A stretch of DNA of 31,444 bases from a virus, in IMG/VR virus record IMGVR_UViG_3300032246_001409, positions 1 to 31,444 of that record. One strand, given 5' to 3'. A program made the translations under genes and the position numbers. The notes beneath the pieces were generated by a model. That model saw only the letters and a list, made by a program, of their open reading frames with translations. It did not search any database and was not told the DNA's origin. Position 1 is the first letter of the stretch, and the number at the start of each line of letters is the position of its first letter. Shown here in pieces: positions 13,555 to 21,606 of this stretch.

Positions 13555-14648
13555 CAAAGAACCTCAAACTGAAGTGTGTTGGCAGTCTCGACCAGCTGCT
13601 CGTCAAACTCAACTTGAATCTGGTTGATGCGATACGACCCATTCAGTGTGTACGCCGGTTCGCTGATAACCACGTTTACCGTGTCACCAAGGTAATAATC
13701 AGCGCTCACACCCCACTGTGGAGCAAGGATTGGATCAGCGACAATCTCAACGCTTTGCCGGGGACTGTTTTTCAAGTAGTTATTTGCCACGCTTTGGCTG
13801 CTGTGAGTACCCGCGCTGACTTGCTCAAAGTACTCGCCATAGTTGTAAAGGCTCTTCCACGTCGCGTTCAAAGTTGACGGGTAGTTCTGAATGGCAGTAA
13901 AGCTATACGTGGATGGTGCAAACCCCGTGTTGTTGTTGTCGCTCTGGGCAAGGACAACGTTCCTGGGCGGTTGCATTGAGATCCTTGCGCTCGTGCAGTT
14001 AGCGAAGCTTGGCCCGCCAGCGATCTCGCCAACGCCAAACGACAGAGTGGACGATTTGTCAGTGCCAAGGTTTGGCGCGATCTTGAAAAGGCCGGCGGCA
14101 TGATCGACGTACCAGTCAAAGTCAGCTGCGGACGTTGCCGCATCGAGCATTTCCCTGACGTTCGTTGCCGTGCCCGTATCGCAAGACACGGTTCCAGACA
14201 CTGCGCTGACAGTTGAGCGCGTTAACCGTGTTGTGTTCTGCGGCCACTTGATCTGCTGCAACGTGCTTGTGTTACCCAAGACGTAGTTGACCAGTGTGTT
14301 TACGCCTGATCGGGCTGGCACGTCAAACGCCAGCTGGTGACTCATCGGACCAGTCCAATCAGTGAACGTCGCGGTCACATCACCACCATCGCCAGCGGTC
14401 ATTTCCAATGATTCCAATGGGCCTGTGAACACAACAACCCCGTCACGCGCCAAGCGCACAACGGGAATCGTGGTCGCCAAGACCGTATAAAGGCTAAGCG
14501 CGTCAGCCGATGATGCGTCGAGCGTCACGTCCAACGTGCTTGTCTGAGTCAGTCCAAACTGCAACCGGGCATTTGTGGCTGATTGTGCCCATGCGGCAAT
14601 CGTGCCGTCCGGATACTCGATGGTGAGCCCGTACTGCCTGTTTGCCAC
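13554..14648 (-). CDS. Tail-tip protein, ReqiPepy6 gp37-like (Tal-type)
   Basis: A 364-residue beta-rich protein. The N-terminus (YGLTIEYPDGTIAAWAQSA, then ARLQFGLTQTSTLDVTLDA) and later features (REMLDAATSAADFDWYVDH, then YYLGDTVNVVIS) match the siphovirus ReqiPepy6 gp37-like family, a tail-tip protein that follows the distal tail protein. It would form part of the baseplate hub. It lies three bases after the distal tail gene. Confidence 0.75.
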   Translation of the reverse strand: MANRQYGLTIEYPDGTIAAWAQSATNARLQFGLTQTSTLDVTLDASSADALSLYTVLATTIPVVRLARDGVVVFTGPLESLEMTAGDGGDVTATFTDWTGPMSHQLAFDVPARSGVNTLVNYVLGNTSTLQQIKWPQNTTRLTRSTVSAVSGTVSCDTGTATNVREMLDAATSAADFDWYVDHAAGLFKIAPNLGTDKSSTLSFGVGEIAGGPSFANCTSARISMQPPRNVVLAQSDNNNTGFAPSTYSFTAIQNYPSTLNATWKSLYNYGEYFEQVSAGTHSSQSVANNYLKNSPRQSVEIVADPILAPQWGVSADYYLGDTVNVVISEPAYTLNGSYRINQIQVEFDEQLVETANTLQFEVL

Positions 14649-14651
14649 CTG

Positions 14652-15500
14652 TTACCACCAAGCGTCACGCCATGACAGCGTGCAAGTGCTTGAAGCTGAT
14701 GATCCGCCACTCAACTGTTGCGTCCACGTCCAACTGCTCGTGCCCGGATAAAGCACAGGCCACTCTGTTGTTGGACTTAGAAGGTTGGGAGTTGAGCTTG
14801 TGCGCAGTTCGCAGTCAATGTAATCGTTAGCGGCCAAAATTGAGGCTGTTGCCGACGCATCAAGGACGATCGTGCTGCCCTGGGGGCTAACAGTTGAATA
14901 AGCCGCTGGAACGGTGACCGTTACATAGTCAAGCAACCGACCAGTGCCAGCAGTCCACTCAAATCGCGGTGACACGGGAGCATTGCCAGCATTGGTCACA
15001 TTGGTGCTGCTGCTCGTAGCAACAACTGTGGTAGCGATTGTCGCAGTGCTCGTGTTGAGCGTCGTTCCATACCAGCGTGGATCAGGAGCACGGAAGTTCA
15101 CCTGATACTGCAAATAAGCGCCACTGCCCTCAAAAGATGGTTGTGCAGCGCCAGTCAACACCACCGACGTTTGCCGCTGCGTAGTGCCATCGGGAAGAGT
15201 GATCGTCAGTGTGCCCTTAGACAGGAGCGTGCTTTGAAACGCTGCTGAAAGCGCATCCCACTTAGTCCATACATCCGACTGCGACGATCCAATGATTTCG
15301 CCTTCAAGCGTAATGTTTCGCTCGCCCAAATATCGAGTGTCATCAAGGACACCATCGCGCCCTGGCGCAGTCCTGAACACGTCACGGGGACTGGGAGGGC
15401 CACTAATGCCATCAGTTCTGCTGATCTGATAGTTGCCGGTTGCCGCGTGAATGTCTATGGCTGATCCAACGGCTGGCGTGAACGTGACCTTAGAGAGCAT
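14652..15500 (-). CDS. Distal tail protein
   Basis: A 282-residue protein. The N-terminal half has the distal-tail layout: a start strand (KVTFTPAVGSAIDIHA), DGISGPPSPRDVFRTAPGRDG, then RNITLEGEIIGSS. FRAPDPRWYG marks the end of the first domain. A beta-sandwich (galectin-like) second half follows. ATG at 15500 directly follows the tape-measure stop. It would cap the tail tube and carry the tail-tip proteins. Confidence 0.82.
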   Translation of the reverse strand: MLSKVTFTPAVGSAIDIHAATGNYQISRTDGISGPPSPRDVFRTAPGRDGVLDDTRYLGERNITLEGEIIGSSQSDVWTKWDALSAAFQSTLLSKGTLTITLPDGTTQRQTSVVLTGAAQPSFEGSGAYLQYQVNFRAPDPRWYGTTLNTSTATIATTVVATSSSTNVTNAGNAPVSPRFEWTAGTGRLLDYVTVTVPAAYSTVSPQGSTIVLDASATASILAANDYIDCELRTSSTPNLLSPTTEWPVLYPGTSSWTWTQQLSGGSSASSTCTLSWRDAWW

Positions 15501-16817
15501 TTATGCCGTCCTTGTTTGCATCTGCCACGCGAACCTTGCGGCCAGCTGGTTCTCATCAAGCGAGTTGCCGTAGTTGTTCACAACAAACGTGTTGCCACCA
15601 GTGCCCATGCCCATTGCAGCGCCAGCTTGCGCGTACAAAGCTGCTCCGCGAGCTCGGTGCTTGCGGCTCAAAGGAATGATGGCCTCTGGCCCATCCTCAC
15701 CAACAATCGCGTTTTGAGCACCGTTGACAATGCCACCAGTTGCAAACAGGCCAGCTTTCTTGCCAGCGCTGTACAAGATCTTGCCCGTTCTCGTGACGGG
15801 ATCAAGCTTCTGAAGCAAACTGTTAAATTTGTCAAGTCTTTTGAGGACGTTCCAGATCGACTCAAGTGACGAGCCAACGTCGTAAAGCTTGCCCGCAAGC
15901 TGACCAGCAGGTTTCACCCCAGAACGAAGTCCCGCCGCAGCATCAGTGGCCGCACCTGCAAACTGCGACAGTTTTGGAATGACCGTTGTGGCAAGCTGAA
16001 TCTGCACGCCGTCCCAAAGATCAGACAACTTTTTCTGAGCTTTTCCGAGGTTGGTGACATCCTTCTTTGTCTTATCGTTAATGGTCAAACCAAGCAGAGC
16101 CATTTCGCGTTTCAGCGCTTTGACCTTATCGCCACCCTGATTCAGCATTGGAATCAACTGACGGCCCGAGCGACCAAACAACTTCATTGCAAGATCAGTC
16201 TTGCCAACACCATTTGGCATTCCCTTAAACTTGTCAGCAAGCGCAATCAGCGTGCGGTCCATGTCCTTTGATTTCAACAACGCTGGTGAAATGCCAGCCT
16301 GGGCAAACAACTTCAACTGTTTAGTTGCCGCAGTCCCCGTACCAGTCGCTAAAACCATCCGCTTAGACATGATTCCCAAACCAGTTGTCAACTGTTGAGA
16401 TGACAAACCAAACCGACGCGCAACGCCAACCCACGCCGAGCTTGACTCAGTAGACATGCCCGTGGCGTTCTCCAACAGCTTTGTTTCAGCTGTCAACCGC
16501 TTGAGCTTGTCAATGCCCTCGCCAACAAACTGCACTGCCTCACCGACAGCTGCAACACCAACTGCTGCGCCAACCATTGGGCCCGTAAGGCCAGCACCAG
16601 CTGACGCAATGTTCCTGAATCGGCCCACTGTCTGATTCATTGCCCCATTAAGGCCGCCAACGTTTTTCTTCAAGGGAGCAAAGATGCCACCAGTGCCACG
16701 CCCAGCCGCAGCGGCTTGACGCTTGAAGTAGTTCAGCTGTCGCTGTGTTTTCTGCAGCTCGCGTTCTGCGCGACTCGCATCAGCAGCAATCTCAAGTGTG
16801 ACTGACTTTTTAGGCAC
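15501..16817 (-). CDS. Tail tape-measure protein (short)
   Basis: A 438-residue protein. The N-terminus is helical (RAERELQKTQRQLNYFKRQ). Gly/Ala-rich hydrophobic segments lie at about 70-100. A long helical middle part follows, and the C-terminus carries the usual FATGGIVNGAQNAIVGEDGP with EAIIPLSRK, seen at the end of many tape measures. It starts at GTG 16817, overlapping the frameshifted chaperone frame by 8 bases, with AGAAAGG six bases upstream. At roughly 0.15 nm per residue the tail would be about 65 nm, short for a siphovirus. Confidence 0.93.
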   Translation of the reverse strand: MPKKSVTLEIAADASRAERELQKTQRQLNYFKRQAAAAGRGTGGIFAPLKKNVGGLNGAMNQTVGRFRNIASAGAGLTGPMVGAAVGVAAVGEAVQFVGEGIDKLKRLTAETKLLENATGMSTESSSAWVGVARRFGLSSQQLTTGLGIMSKRMVLATGTGTAATKQLKLFAQAGISPALLKSKDMDRTLIALADKFKGMPNGVGKTDLAMKLFGRSGRQLIPMLNQGGDKVKALKREMALLGLTINDKTKKDVTNLGKAQKKLSDLWDGVQIQLATTVIPKLSQFAGAATDAAAGLRSGVKPAGQLAGKLYDVGSSLESIWNVLKRLDKFNSLLQKLDPVTRTGKILYSAGKKAGLFATGGIVNGAQNAIVGEDGPEAIIPLSRKHRARGAALYAQAGAAMGMGTGGNTFVVNNYGNSLDENQLAARFAWQMQTRTA

Positions 16818-17264
16818 GATTAGCCTTTCTTGCCTCGCGGGCTTCTAGTTCCAAATCTTCACGAATGAGAACCCATTCACGATCTGTCAAATCACGCATA
16901 TGAAACGGCAGCAGCCCATAACGGCGTGCTAGGACTGGATGCCAGAGTCCTCGACCGCGCCGTCTTGTGTAGGGGGGAGCTCGCTGCCCTCCACAATCTC
17001 AATCGCACCCATTGGCAATGCTCGAAGCTCCTCCAATGAACACAACGGATACTTCCTGCGCTTTGCAAGGAACGCGAGAGCCAATACGCCCTTCACGCTC
17101 TCAATGTTCTCCGCGATGCTGCCACCGATCAGCGCTTCGACTTCCTCAGCTTCACCCCAGGTCAAATCCTGAAGGTCAATTTGGAACTCTTCACCGTCGA
17201 TCTTGATCGTTATTCCCGAATCACTAGGCACGTCAACCCCCGTTTGCTCGTTGTTCAAACTCAT
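16810..17264 (-). CDS. Tail assembly chaperone, long form by -1 frameshift (GT-type)
   Basis: Reading 98 codons from 17264 to the slippery site C-CCC-CCT and shifting back one base opens a second frame of 53 codons. It starts YTRRRG, runs GLWHPVLARRYGLLPFHMRD, then LTDREWVLIREDLELEAREA, and ends at TAA 16810. The product would be 151 residues. The second frame has no start codon of its own suited to separate expression and overlaps the tape-measure start. Both Pro codons keep pairing after the slip (CCC and CCC). Frameshifted chaperones are near-universal in long-tailed phages. Confidence 0.78.
16929..17264 (-). CDS. Tail assembly chaperone, short form (G-type)
   Basis: A 111-residue acidic protein: IKIDGEEFQIDLQDLTWGEA, then VKGVLALAFLAKRRKYP, ending VEDSGIQS at TAG 16929. 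Layout and position just before the tape measure are those of lambda G-type chaperones. Start is either ATG at 17264 or GTG at 17231, the latter one base after the previous stop; I kept the ATG because the resulting N-terminus resembles family members. A slippery CCCCCCT at 16971-16977 allows a longer product. Confidence 0.8.
   Translation of the reverse strand: MSLNNEQTGVDVPSDSGITIKIDGEEFQIDLQDLTWGEAEEVEALIGGSIAENIESVKGVLALAFLAKRRKYPLCSLEELRALPMGAIEIVEGSELPPTQDGAVEDSGIQS
16971..16977 (-). promoter_or_regulatory. Slippery heptamer C CCC CCT for -1 ribosomal frameshift
   Basis: On the minus strand the in-frame codons are CTC CCC CCT ACA. Slipping back one base re-pairs both Pro tRNAs and leads into the open T-type frame. 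Confidence 0.75.
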
Positions 17265-17655
17265 GGCCAATGCGATCCATTGTCCGCAAAATGCCATTTA
17301 CTGCCTCTGGAATAAGCCTGTCCGCAGCCTTATTCACATACTGCGTTCCGGTCATACCCGACCCGTTCGTGTGACGGCCCGTGTTCTGCGGCCACCGATA
17401 CCTTGAAACGCCCCTGGCACCCGTTGAAGTCACTCGAAGGCGCGTCTGGTTCTTCGTGAAGCTCGTCGAGGACCCAATACTTGCTTTCAGGTTGCCCGTC
17501 CGAACACGCACGTTGGCGCGCTCGTAATCAGCACCCTTCTTTGCGTAGTCCCTGAACGTTGCCTTCAATTGCTTTTCCAGATCCGGCGCGTACTCCTTCA
17601 AGGCATGACGGGCATTGTGAATATCAACATCCACGTTAATCCCGATTTCGTCCAT
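17233..17655 (-). CDS. Tail-completion protein, HK97 gp10-like
   Basis: A 140-residue basic protein. LEKQLKATFRDYAKKGADY, then RTGNLKASIGSS, then YRWPQNTGRHTNG and a C-terminal helix match the HK97 gp10-like family, which acts at the junction between tail and head. It lies immediately after the tail tube gene. Note that here the family member follows, not precedes, the tube gene. Confidence 0.78.
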   Translation of the reverse strand: MDEIGINVDVDIHNARHALKEYAPDLEKQLKATFRDYAKKGADYERANVRVRTGNLKASIGSSTSFTKNQTRLRVTSTGARGVSRYRWPQNTGRHTNGSGMTGTQYVNKAADRLIPEAVNGILRTMDRIGHEFEQRANGG

Positions 17656-17658
17656 TGG

Positions 17659-18630
17659 TTAGAACGACGCGTCGAGGCTCAGATACTCAATTTTGACGGG
17701 CTCATTGGTGCCATCGTCAAGGGCTTTGAAATCAATGCTCTGCTCAATGATGTCACCGCCACCCGTTGGAGTTTCACCAACGAAGATTGCAGCTGGGATT
17801 GTGATCTGAACGTAACCCTTGACTGAACTTTCGATTGCGGCTTGCGTCTCAAACTTCGCAACGATTTCAACGTTCGAATGGCCCGTGAACTTGTTGTACT
17901 GGGTAAGGCCTTCCCAATCAACGTTCAGCTTGCCCTCACACGAGCGCATGTCAGCCTCAACTGGCTTTGCTGGGCTTGCATCGCCAAGGAAGTAACGATC
18001 AGTCTTGCGACCGTTCTCGATCTTCATAGTGAAGTCAGAAACGTTAACGGCAACCGTGTCAAGCTTGACAACCGCGCCCGAAAAGATCAACGGAGTACTC
18101 GATGGGTACGAAGCACTCGTTGCACTTGCAGCTGACACTGTTTCAGTCTTGCCATAAATGCTGGACTTCATTGTGGCGATCTCGCCAGCCTTGCAAGCAA
18201 TCTCCATATCCGAGATTACGCAGCCAGCGTAAGTGAACTTATGAGTTGTGCCAGCAACATCTGCGCGGGCGATCTCAGTCGTAAACGAGAGACTGTCAAG
18301 GCCACTATCGGCTGTGAACGTGTGCAGACGACGATTTGTTGCGCCGCCTGGCGTAGTCGTAACAACCTTGCCCATCAGCTGCTTGAACCAGAAGCCAGCG
18401 CCAGCTGACGGAATCTCAATCTCAACGTCGCCTTGAACGTGTGACTTGCTAATTACGTGGCCATTTGTGGACAAGTAACGCCGACTTGCCTTCAGTGCTT
18501 TGCTCTCAACGTAGTCAAGCTTCAGCCCAACGTTTTCTGACAGGACTTCAAAGCGCGTATCCGGAGATACGGCAGTTCCATATGTGGCCTCGGCCTTTAC
18601 GGCGAGTGTGTGGTCTCCAACCTTTGCCAT
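17659..18630 (-). CDS. Major tail tube protein
   Basis: A 323-residue beta-rich protein. It begins AKVGDHTLAVKAEATYGTAV, then LSENVGLKLDYVESKALKAS, with a repeat-like later part (VKLDTVAVNVSDFTMKIENG). The layout is that of siphovirus tail tube proteins of the Tail_tube type. AAGGAG lies six bases before ATG 18630, a strong site for an abundant product. It forms the tube around the tape measure. Confidence 0.85.
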   Translation of the reverse strand: MAKVGDHTLAVKAEATYGTAVSPDTRFEVLSENVGLKLDYVESKALKASRRYLSTNGHVISKSHVQGDVEIEIPSAGAGFWFKQLMGKVVTTTPGGATNRRLHTFTADSGLDSLSFTTEIARADVAGTTHKFTYAGCVISDMEIACKAGEIATMKSSIYGKTETVSAASATSASYPSSTPLIFSGAVVKLDTVAVNVSDFTMKIENGRKTDRYFLGDASPAKPVEADMRSCEGKLNVDWEGLTQYNKFTGHSNVEIVAKFETQAAIESSVKGYVQITIPAAIFVGETPTGGGDIIEQSIDFKALDDGTNEPVKIEYLSLDASF

Positions 18631-18633
18631 AAT

Positions 18634-18807
18634 CTACTCCTTGTCCCCAGCAGGGGCCTTCTTGGTCTTTGAGCGAACGAAACCGGCGGCTTCTAGCTCC
18701 TTTGCAATATCAGCCGGAACATCGACTGTTTCGCCCTGCTTCACGAACAAGCGCAGTTCGGCAAGGTGCACTTCATACGACGGGCCTTGATAAGTGACCT
18801 TTGCCAC
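18634..18807 (-). CDS. Small head/tail-junction region protein, 57 residues
   Basis: I translated this by hand: AKVTYQGPSYEVHLAELRL, then FVKQGETVDVPADIAKELE, ending KKAPAGDKE. GTG at 18807 has GGAGG eight bases upstream. It ends three bases before the tail tube start. The core (strand, turn, GETVDVP, AAGF) resembles the 66-residue protein at 20088-20288, so they may be paralogues. Small proteins of this type are common among actinophage head genes; their role is unclear. Confidence 0.75.
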   Translation of the reverse strand: MAKVTYQGPSYEVHLAELRLFVKQGETVDVPADIAKELEAAGFVRSKTKKAPAGDKE

Positions 18808-18810
18808 TGG

Positions 18811-19242
18811 TTAGACCTCCAAATCCTTGTCTGCAATCACTCGAACCTCGCAAGTGATCTCAACAACATTTCGCTCAGGGCCGTTAAAAGACCGCTGATC
18901 GAAGCTCACAACTTCTGCGATCAACACGCTGCCGTTCAGACTGGAATCCGTTGCGATCGCAGCTTCAACACCAGCGAGCATTGTCCAGGCCCGCTCTTCG
19001 CTGTCGAGCAGATCGCCGGTCAAAACTTGACTGACGATTGCGATTTCAACAGTGAGCTCTTCGCGCCTATTTGCCTTGCCAAGGCTGCGGGCCCGTTCAG
19101 TGTTTCGAACACTGTTGATGAAGATGCACTGCAACTCCATTTCGCTACCGGGATGCCCAATGAGGATCTGCTGCCCTTTAAGCGTCGGCTCGTTGATGAG
19201 CGCCCTGATGATCTCCTTCTTGACGCGCAACGCATTAGTCAT
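18811..19242 (-). CDS. Tail terminator-like protein
   Basis: A 143-residue protein with an alpha/beta layout (ALRVKKEIIRALINE, LTVEIAIVSQVLTGDLLDSE, then FNGPERNVVEITCEVRVIAD). Size, fold pattern and place between the connector and tail tube genes fit a tail terminator or neck protein that closes the tail tube and joins it to the head. No sequence signature fixes this. Confidence 0.62.
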   Translation of the reverse strand: MTNALRVKKEIIRALINEPTLKGQQILIGHPGSEMELQCIFINSVRNTERARSLGKANRREELTVEIAIVSQVLTGDLLDSEERAWTMLAGVEAAIATDSSLNGSVLIAEVVSFDQRSFNGPERNVVEITCEVRVIADKDLEV

Positions 19243-19245
19243 GGT

Positions 19246-20088
19246 TTAGGCCACTCCGAATGACTGCTTGTACATCTGCACTACTTGGTTCAAAGCTGGA
19301 AGGCTGAACAACGCGCCTCGAACGCCAGCTGTGACCAGCTGCGCGGTGCCGTCCTCTGACGTGATGCTCTGGGCGCGAGCGTCAATGCGACTTTCCACGA
19401 GTGAATGACGAACACCCTCGACCACAGCTTGCTTTACCAGCCCTGGCACTTGCGAATAGCCGAACACGCCGGTGACAGTGATGTTCCTGCGGCCCGCTTC
19501 CCAAAAGTATGTGGGCCTGAGTAGCACTCCGGCTTCTTCGTCAATTCTGAGAGCGTCAAGGTCAACCTGTGTAAGTGCTTGCGTGACCACGTTGTCTGTA
19601 ACGCTAATTGCGCTCACGGACTGCGGGCGAGCATGGCGAGTAAAGAGTTCATCACTGCCACCGCCGTCGTACTTCACGCCAACGCGCTCGACGGGCACGA
19701 ACGAAACTCCACACGCCTGTTCCAGCTGATCCTCGATCTCCGTGATCGTTTGCTCAATCAACTCATCCGGGTAACGATTCACATCGTCTAAGGGACGAAG
19801 CCTGCGACAGTCACCGATCGACGCTGTGCGATTGCCAACTACTTGAACAGGAAGGGTCACGGTGCTGGTTCCCTGAGCGTCCACGATTGTGAACACGGCT
19901 GTCAAGCTGCTAACCGTTGATTGCGCTGCAAGCGCGTACGTCACACGATCAGCCTCAACGTTGCACGATGCGGCTGAAGCAATGCTGGTCGCATCACGAT
20001 CTCGTGTGATCGTGACCGTAGCCGACGTTGGTTTTGTGTCCCGAGGGACGCTGAGCGTGCTCGGTTGCCCCTTCAGGACGCGCAACAT
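19246..20088 (-). CDS. Head-tail connector with N-terminal Ig-like extension
   Basis: A 280-residue protein. Residues 1-85 look like an Ig-type beta-sandwich (TSATVTITRDRDATSIASAA, then TLPVQVV). From about residue 95 the helical connector fold begins (RPLDDVNRYPDELIEQTITE, then IEDQLEQACGVSFVPVERVG), as in HK97 gp6-type adaptors. It ends with a basic helix and QMYKQSFGVA. It would form the ring below the portal. The start overlaps the preceding stop by one base. Confidence 0.75.
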   Translation of the reverse strand: MLRVLKGQPSTLSVPRDTKPTSATVTITRDRDATSIASAASCNVEADRVTYALAAQSTVSSLTAVFTIVDAQGTSTVTLPVQVVGNRTASIGDCRRLRPLDDVNRYPDELIEQTITEIEDQLEQACGVSFVPVERVGVKYDGGGSDELFTRHARPQSVSAISVTDNVVTQALTQVDLDALRIDEEAGVLLRPTYFWEAGRRNITVTGVFGYSQVPGLVKQAVVEGVRHSLVESRIDARAQSITSEDGTAQLVTAGVRGALFSLPALNQVVQMYKQSFGVA

Positions 20089-20288
20089 CAGCGAGTCTCA
20101 ACAGTCTTGTCAGCAGTGGCTTTTGTTGCCTTCTTTGCGCGAGTCTCAGCAACCGCTTCGCCCAATCCTTTTTCAAGGAGTGCTTTTGCTTCTGCGGCAT
20201 CAACTTCGATTACGTCCCCCACAACCCATGACTCGTTGCCGTCAACACGCGATGTGAGAAGGCGAATCTTGATTTTACTTGCAGCCAT
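20088..20288 (-). CDS. Small protein following the capsid gene
   Basis: A 66-residue protein. A compact beta-rich front (KIKIRLLTSRVDGNESWVVG, then DVIEVDAAEAKALLEKGLG) is followed by a Lys/Ala/Thr-rich tail (AKKATKATADKTVE). It is of the small head-gene type found just after major capsid genes in actinophages. It resembles 18634-18807 in its core. It might decorate or stabilise the head; not shown. Confidence 0.72.
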   Translation of the reverse strand: MAASKIKIRLLTSRVDGNESWVVGDVIEVDAAEAKALLEKGLGEAVAETRAKKATKATADKTVETR

Positions 20289-20331
20289 TTTTGGCTCCTT
20301 TCCCCACTAGAAGATTGAAATTGAGCGAACA

Positions 20332-20357
20332 CCGCCCCCACCTTGTAGTGAGGGCGG
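20332..20357 (-). terminator. GC-rich hairpin after the major capsid gene
   Basis: A 10-bp stem of CCGCCCYCAC pairing with GTGNGGGCGG (one G-T wobble) with a 6-base loop. It lies about 18 bases beyond the capsid stop. The tail on the minus strand is only weakly U-rich, so it may partly terminate, giving excess capsid transcript, or protect the mRNA 3' end. Confidence 0.65.
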
Positions 20358-20374
20358 GTCCGTCCAAAACAGGA

Positions 20375-21565
20375 CTACGAAGCGGCCTGCTTGAGGCTCC
20401 GGAGAGCGGATGAGTCGGTGATCTTCGCGTCAACGCGGAGAGCAACCTTAAAGCCGACGTGGCCGGTGTCGGCAAAGCGCTCGTTGAGCACTGCAACCTG
20501 AACCGGGGTGCGGCGAACGGTGTAACCCATTGGGTCACCGTAAACAGCTACGACCTTGGTAGCGGCAGGAGCGTCAAGCTGCTCGATGTACACAGGCGAG
20601 CCCAGAAGGGTTGCCGGAGTACCAGCTGCGAGACCAGGCTGGAGGATGTAGTCGCCTGAGCCTGATGCCTTCAGCTTGCGAACACCCTTGAGCCATGTGT
20701 CGTTGACAAACCAAGCTGCCGATGCGCGGTACGGAGCCGAAAGGCTGTGCTGCGTGTCGAACACTTCGTCTGCTGTGGTAGCCGTTGTGGAAGCGGCAGT
20801 GACACCAACGGTGCACTTTGTGATTCCCTGCGGCTGTGATGAACCCGTACCAGTGGCGAGAACTGCACCAATCTGGTTGCCAAGGTAACGGGAAACCTGA
20901 CGCTGAACGTATGACGAGATGTCAAACGCAGCGTCGGCAAGGAGCTCTTCCGAGACCTTGATGATTGCACCGTACTTGTAAGCGCCAATGGCCGTCGAAG
21001 CGGTCGTCGGAGCTGGGTTTGAGTACGTTCCCTCTTCTGCAACTAGGGCGATTGCCTCGTCGGCAGTGCTGGTTGGGAGGTTGATGATCTGACCATCGCT
21101 CGTCTCAAGGATGTTCGAAAGGTCAAACAGTCGGGTCTGAAGGACCATTGACTGGATCAGCTGGTTGCTCCACTGTTGCGGAACCCACTCTGAGCCTGAG
21201 CCAGCTGTGGCCTTGACAAGAGTGGCACGAGCTTCAACGTCAGTTCCCTTCGAACGAAGGAAGCTGCCAAACATGTCAAGTGCATCGCGCTTCTCTTCGA
21301 CTGCAACACCCTCGTCGATGACGACGGGCGCTTCATCGCCAAAGGCGAGTGAACGGGCCTCGTCAGCCTTCATCTCAGGTGCGATTCCAGCAACACGCTC
21401 AAGGCGGTTGATGGTCTCATTGGTGGAATCAAGCTCGGCCTCGCGGCGATCGAACTCGGTTGCCTGCTCCGCAGTAAGGGTCTCGTTCTCGTCGAGGATG
21501 CGACGCATCTCGGCAAGCTGATGAGCAGCCTTGTGGCGGAGATCGGTGATCTTGTCGATTGACAT
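20375..21565 (-). CDS. Major capsid protein, HK97 fold
   Basis: A 396-residue protein. Residues 1-90 form a helical, acidic delta-domain-like scaffold (KITDLRHKAAHQLAEMRRIL, then EFDRREAELDSTNETINRLE). From about 120 the HK97 capsid fold follows, with ATLVKATAGSGSEWVPQQW, the P-domain, VSEELLADAAFDISSYVQRQ and the last strands (VAVYGDPMGYTVRRTPVQVA). Its neighbours are the prohead protease upstream and a hairpin downstream. The N-terminal scaffold would be removed by the protease. Confidence 0.95.
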   Translation of the reverse strand: MSIDKITDLRHKAAHQLAEMRRILDENETLTAEQATEFDRREAELDSTNETINRLERVAGIAPEMKADEARSLAFGDEAPVVIDEGVAVEEKRDALDMFGSFLRSKGTDVEARATLVKATAGSGSEWVPQQWSNQLIQSMVLQTRLFDLSNILETSDGQIINLPTSTADEAIALVAEEGTYSNPAPTTASTAIGAYKYGAIIKVSEELLADAAFDISSYVQRQVSRYLGNQIGAVLATGTGSSQPQGITKCTVGVTAASTTATTADEVFDTQHSLSAPYRASAAWFVNDTWLKGVRKLKASGSGDYILQPGLAAGTPATLLGSPVYIEQLDAPAATKVVAVYGDPMGYTVRRTPVQVAVLNERFADTGHVGFKVALRVDAKITDSSALRSLKQAAS

Positions 21566-21606
21566 TTAGATCAACCTTTCTCAGTCCCAAATGGACTGTG
21601 TTGTAT

